Shown piece by piece: positions 63,401 through 64,000 of a stretch of 64,000 nucleotides of DNA. Within the stretch, counting starts at the first letter, position 1. Each line of letters begins with the position of its first letter. This DNA is from Crotalaria pallida (Eukaryota; Streptophyta; Magnoliopsida; Fabales; Fabaceae): positions 68,963,001-69,027,000 of the forward strand of contig CM075656.1 in the NCBI GenBank assembly GCA_037953625.1, written 5' to 3'. The notes beneath the pieces were generated by a model that worked only from the letters and a program-made list of their open reading frames with translations, did no database searches and had not been told where the DNA came from. The position numbers were made by a program, and so were the translations under genes.

Positions 63401-63801
63401 TATTTTCCATACAAGCCACTTTTTCACCTATTAAACCCCAACTTCATCCTTTCCCCTATAACCTAGATGCCAACCTTGCTCTCCTGCAAGAAAATTCGAA
63501 CTCTAATCATGAGGACCATAGCAGATTCCTATCATGAACACCATAACCCATCATAGTTTAAAGACACGCATCTAGTTTTATGTGAAACAGGAACAAACCA
63601 TCCCTTAAACAGAAGACCGAGGCCTGTAAATATACATTTAAAGTATATAGCTAAAGAATTTACAGAACACAGCAAGGATTAAATAATCACTGATCATTCA
63701 CAACACCTGGCCAGCATTCCGAGAATCAGGATCAATATTAAGACATTGCTCATAAGCATTAATTGCTTGAGCGATTTCACCAGCATCCCTGTAAAGAACT
63801 C
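57470..63801 (-). CDS. SPY: SPINDLY, protein O-fucosyltransferase (C-terminal part, runs off the right edge)
   Basis: Nine exons are visible (63801-63707, 62791-62727, 62601-62403, 60877-60683, 60100-60006, 59894-59759, 59653-59436, 58633-58506, 57894-57470), joined in phase to the last 517 codons of a protein that usually has about 900-930. SPY transfers fucose from GDP-fucose to Ser/Thr of nuclear and cytosolic proteins, including DELLA repressors, and so restrains gibberellin signalling. The first visible exon is the last TPR repeat (GVLYRDAGEIAQAINAYEQC). The GT41 catalytic region follows: RPLVIGYVSPDYFTHSVSYF, VELTGHTANNKLGMMACRPA, TWIGYPNTTGLPAIDYRITD, PTPALSNGFITFGSFNNLAK and TFPYAGTTTTCESLYMGVPC. 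The tail is a variable, Ser/Asn-rich end after NMWRRYCKGDVPS. The TPR-coding 5' exons lie beyond 64000. Confidence 0.96.
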
Positions 63802-64000
63802 CTGCACAACAAAAATACTTGATAAGCAAATGATGAAAGATGTGCACAGTTTCACTGCATTGCCCACCTCGCAAAGAGTCATACTTTGTAATTAAATACA
63901 AAGAAAAAAGGAAAAAAAATATGAAATCTTTTGGGGAAGAGAGGACAACTTGCAGCATTCTCCATGCAAAGAATACAAACACAATCACTTACAATTATTC

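Noticed and set aside
63988..64000. Possible SPY exon donor (AATAATT-GTAAGTG on the minus strand) at the right edge
   Set aside because: The residues NN would suit the preceding TPR exon, but the phase does not join to the exon at 63801 without creating a stop.

Overview
This is nuclear DNA from a flowering plant. Five intron-containing host genes have clear plant orthologues, and the gaps between them are AT-rich and packed with nested transposable elements. A dicot, probably a legume, is my inference. It rests on element style and on a nuclear plastid fragment in which rps3 shows no recognisable rpl22 upstream (legume plastids lack rpl22). I cannot name the species.

Layout. 1-3009: the end of a long LTR on the minus strand. 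5206-5277: a nuclear tRNA-Lys(UUU). 6009-8990: an intact solo LTR with a 5-bp target duplication, sitting inside a Stowaway-like MITE and carrying two arrays of tandem hairpin units. 9375 to about 24.9 kb: one large Helitron on the minus strand. It has a textbook 3' hairpin terminus, a multi-exon Rep/helicase gene broken by an in-frame stop and a frame change, and B3-domain-like genes on its 3' side. 26.0-27.25 kb: a small organelle-type RRM protein. 27.3-32.7 kb: intergenic with a hAT-type element and Mutator-type inverted-repeat elements. 32.8-36.35 kb: DCP1, the mRNA decapping activator. 36.5-42.6 kb: MITEs, a plastid-derived rps3/rpl16 fragment and little else. 42.6-47.3 kb: ELM1 (mitochondrial fission). 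47.4-52.6 kb: two inverted-repeat elements, a hAT-type element and a non-LTR retroposon. 52.6-56.0 kb: the cyclophilin CYP18-2. 57.5 kb to the edge: the C-terminal 517 codons of SPINDLY.

The host genes are unrelated housekeeping functions (organelle RNA binding, mRNA decapping, mitochondrial division, spliceosomal cyclophilin, protein O-fucosylation) and do not form a pathway. All exon models below were joined by hand with GT-AG sites and phase bookkeeping. CYP18-2, DCP1, ELM1 and the RRM protein each give an uninterrupted full-length product.

The most unusual structure is in the solo LTR. At 7869-8041, five consecutive units share a near-constant 16-nt loop, but each has a different and perfectly self-complementary stem, which is the pattern expected from selection on base pairing. 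The second is the Helitron that encloses B3-like genes.
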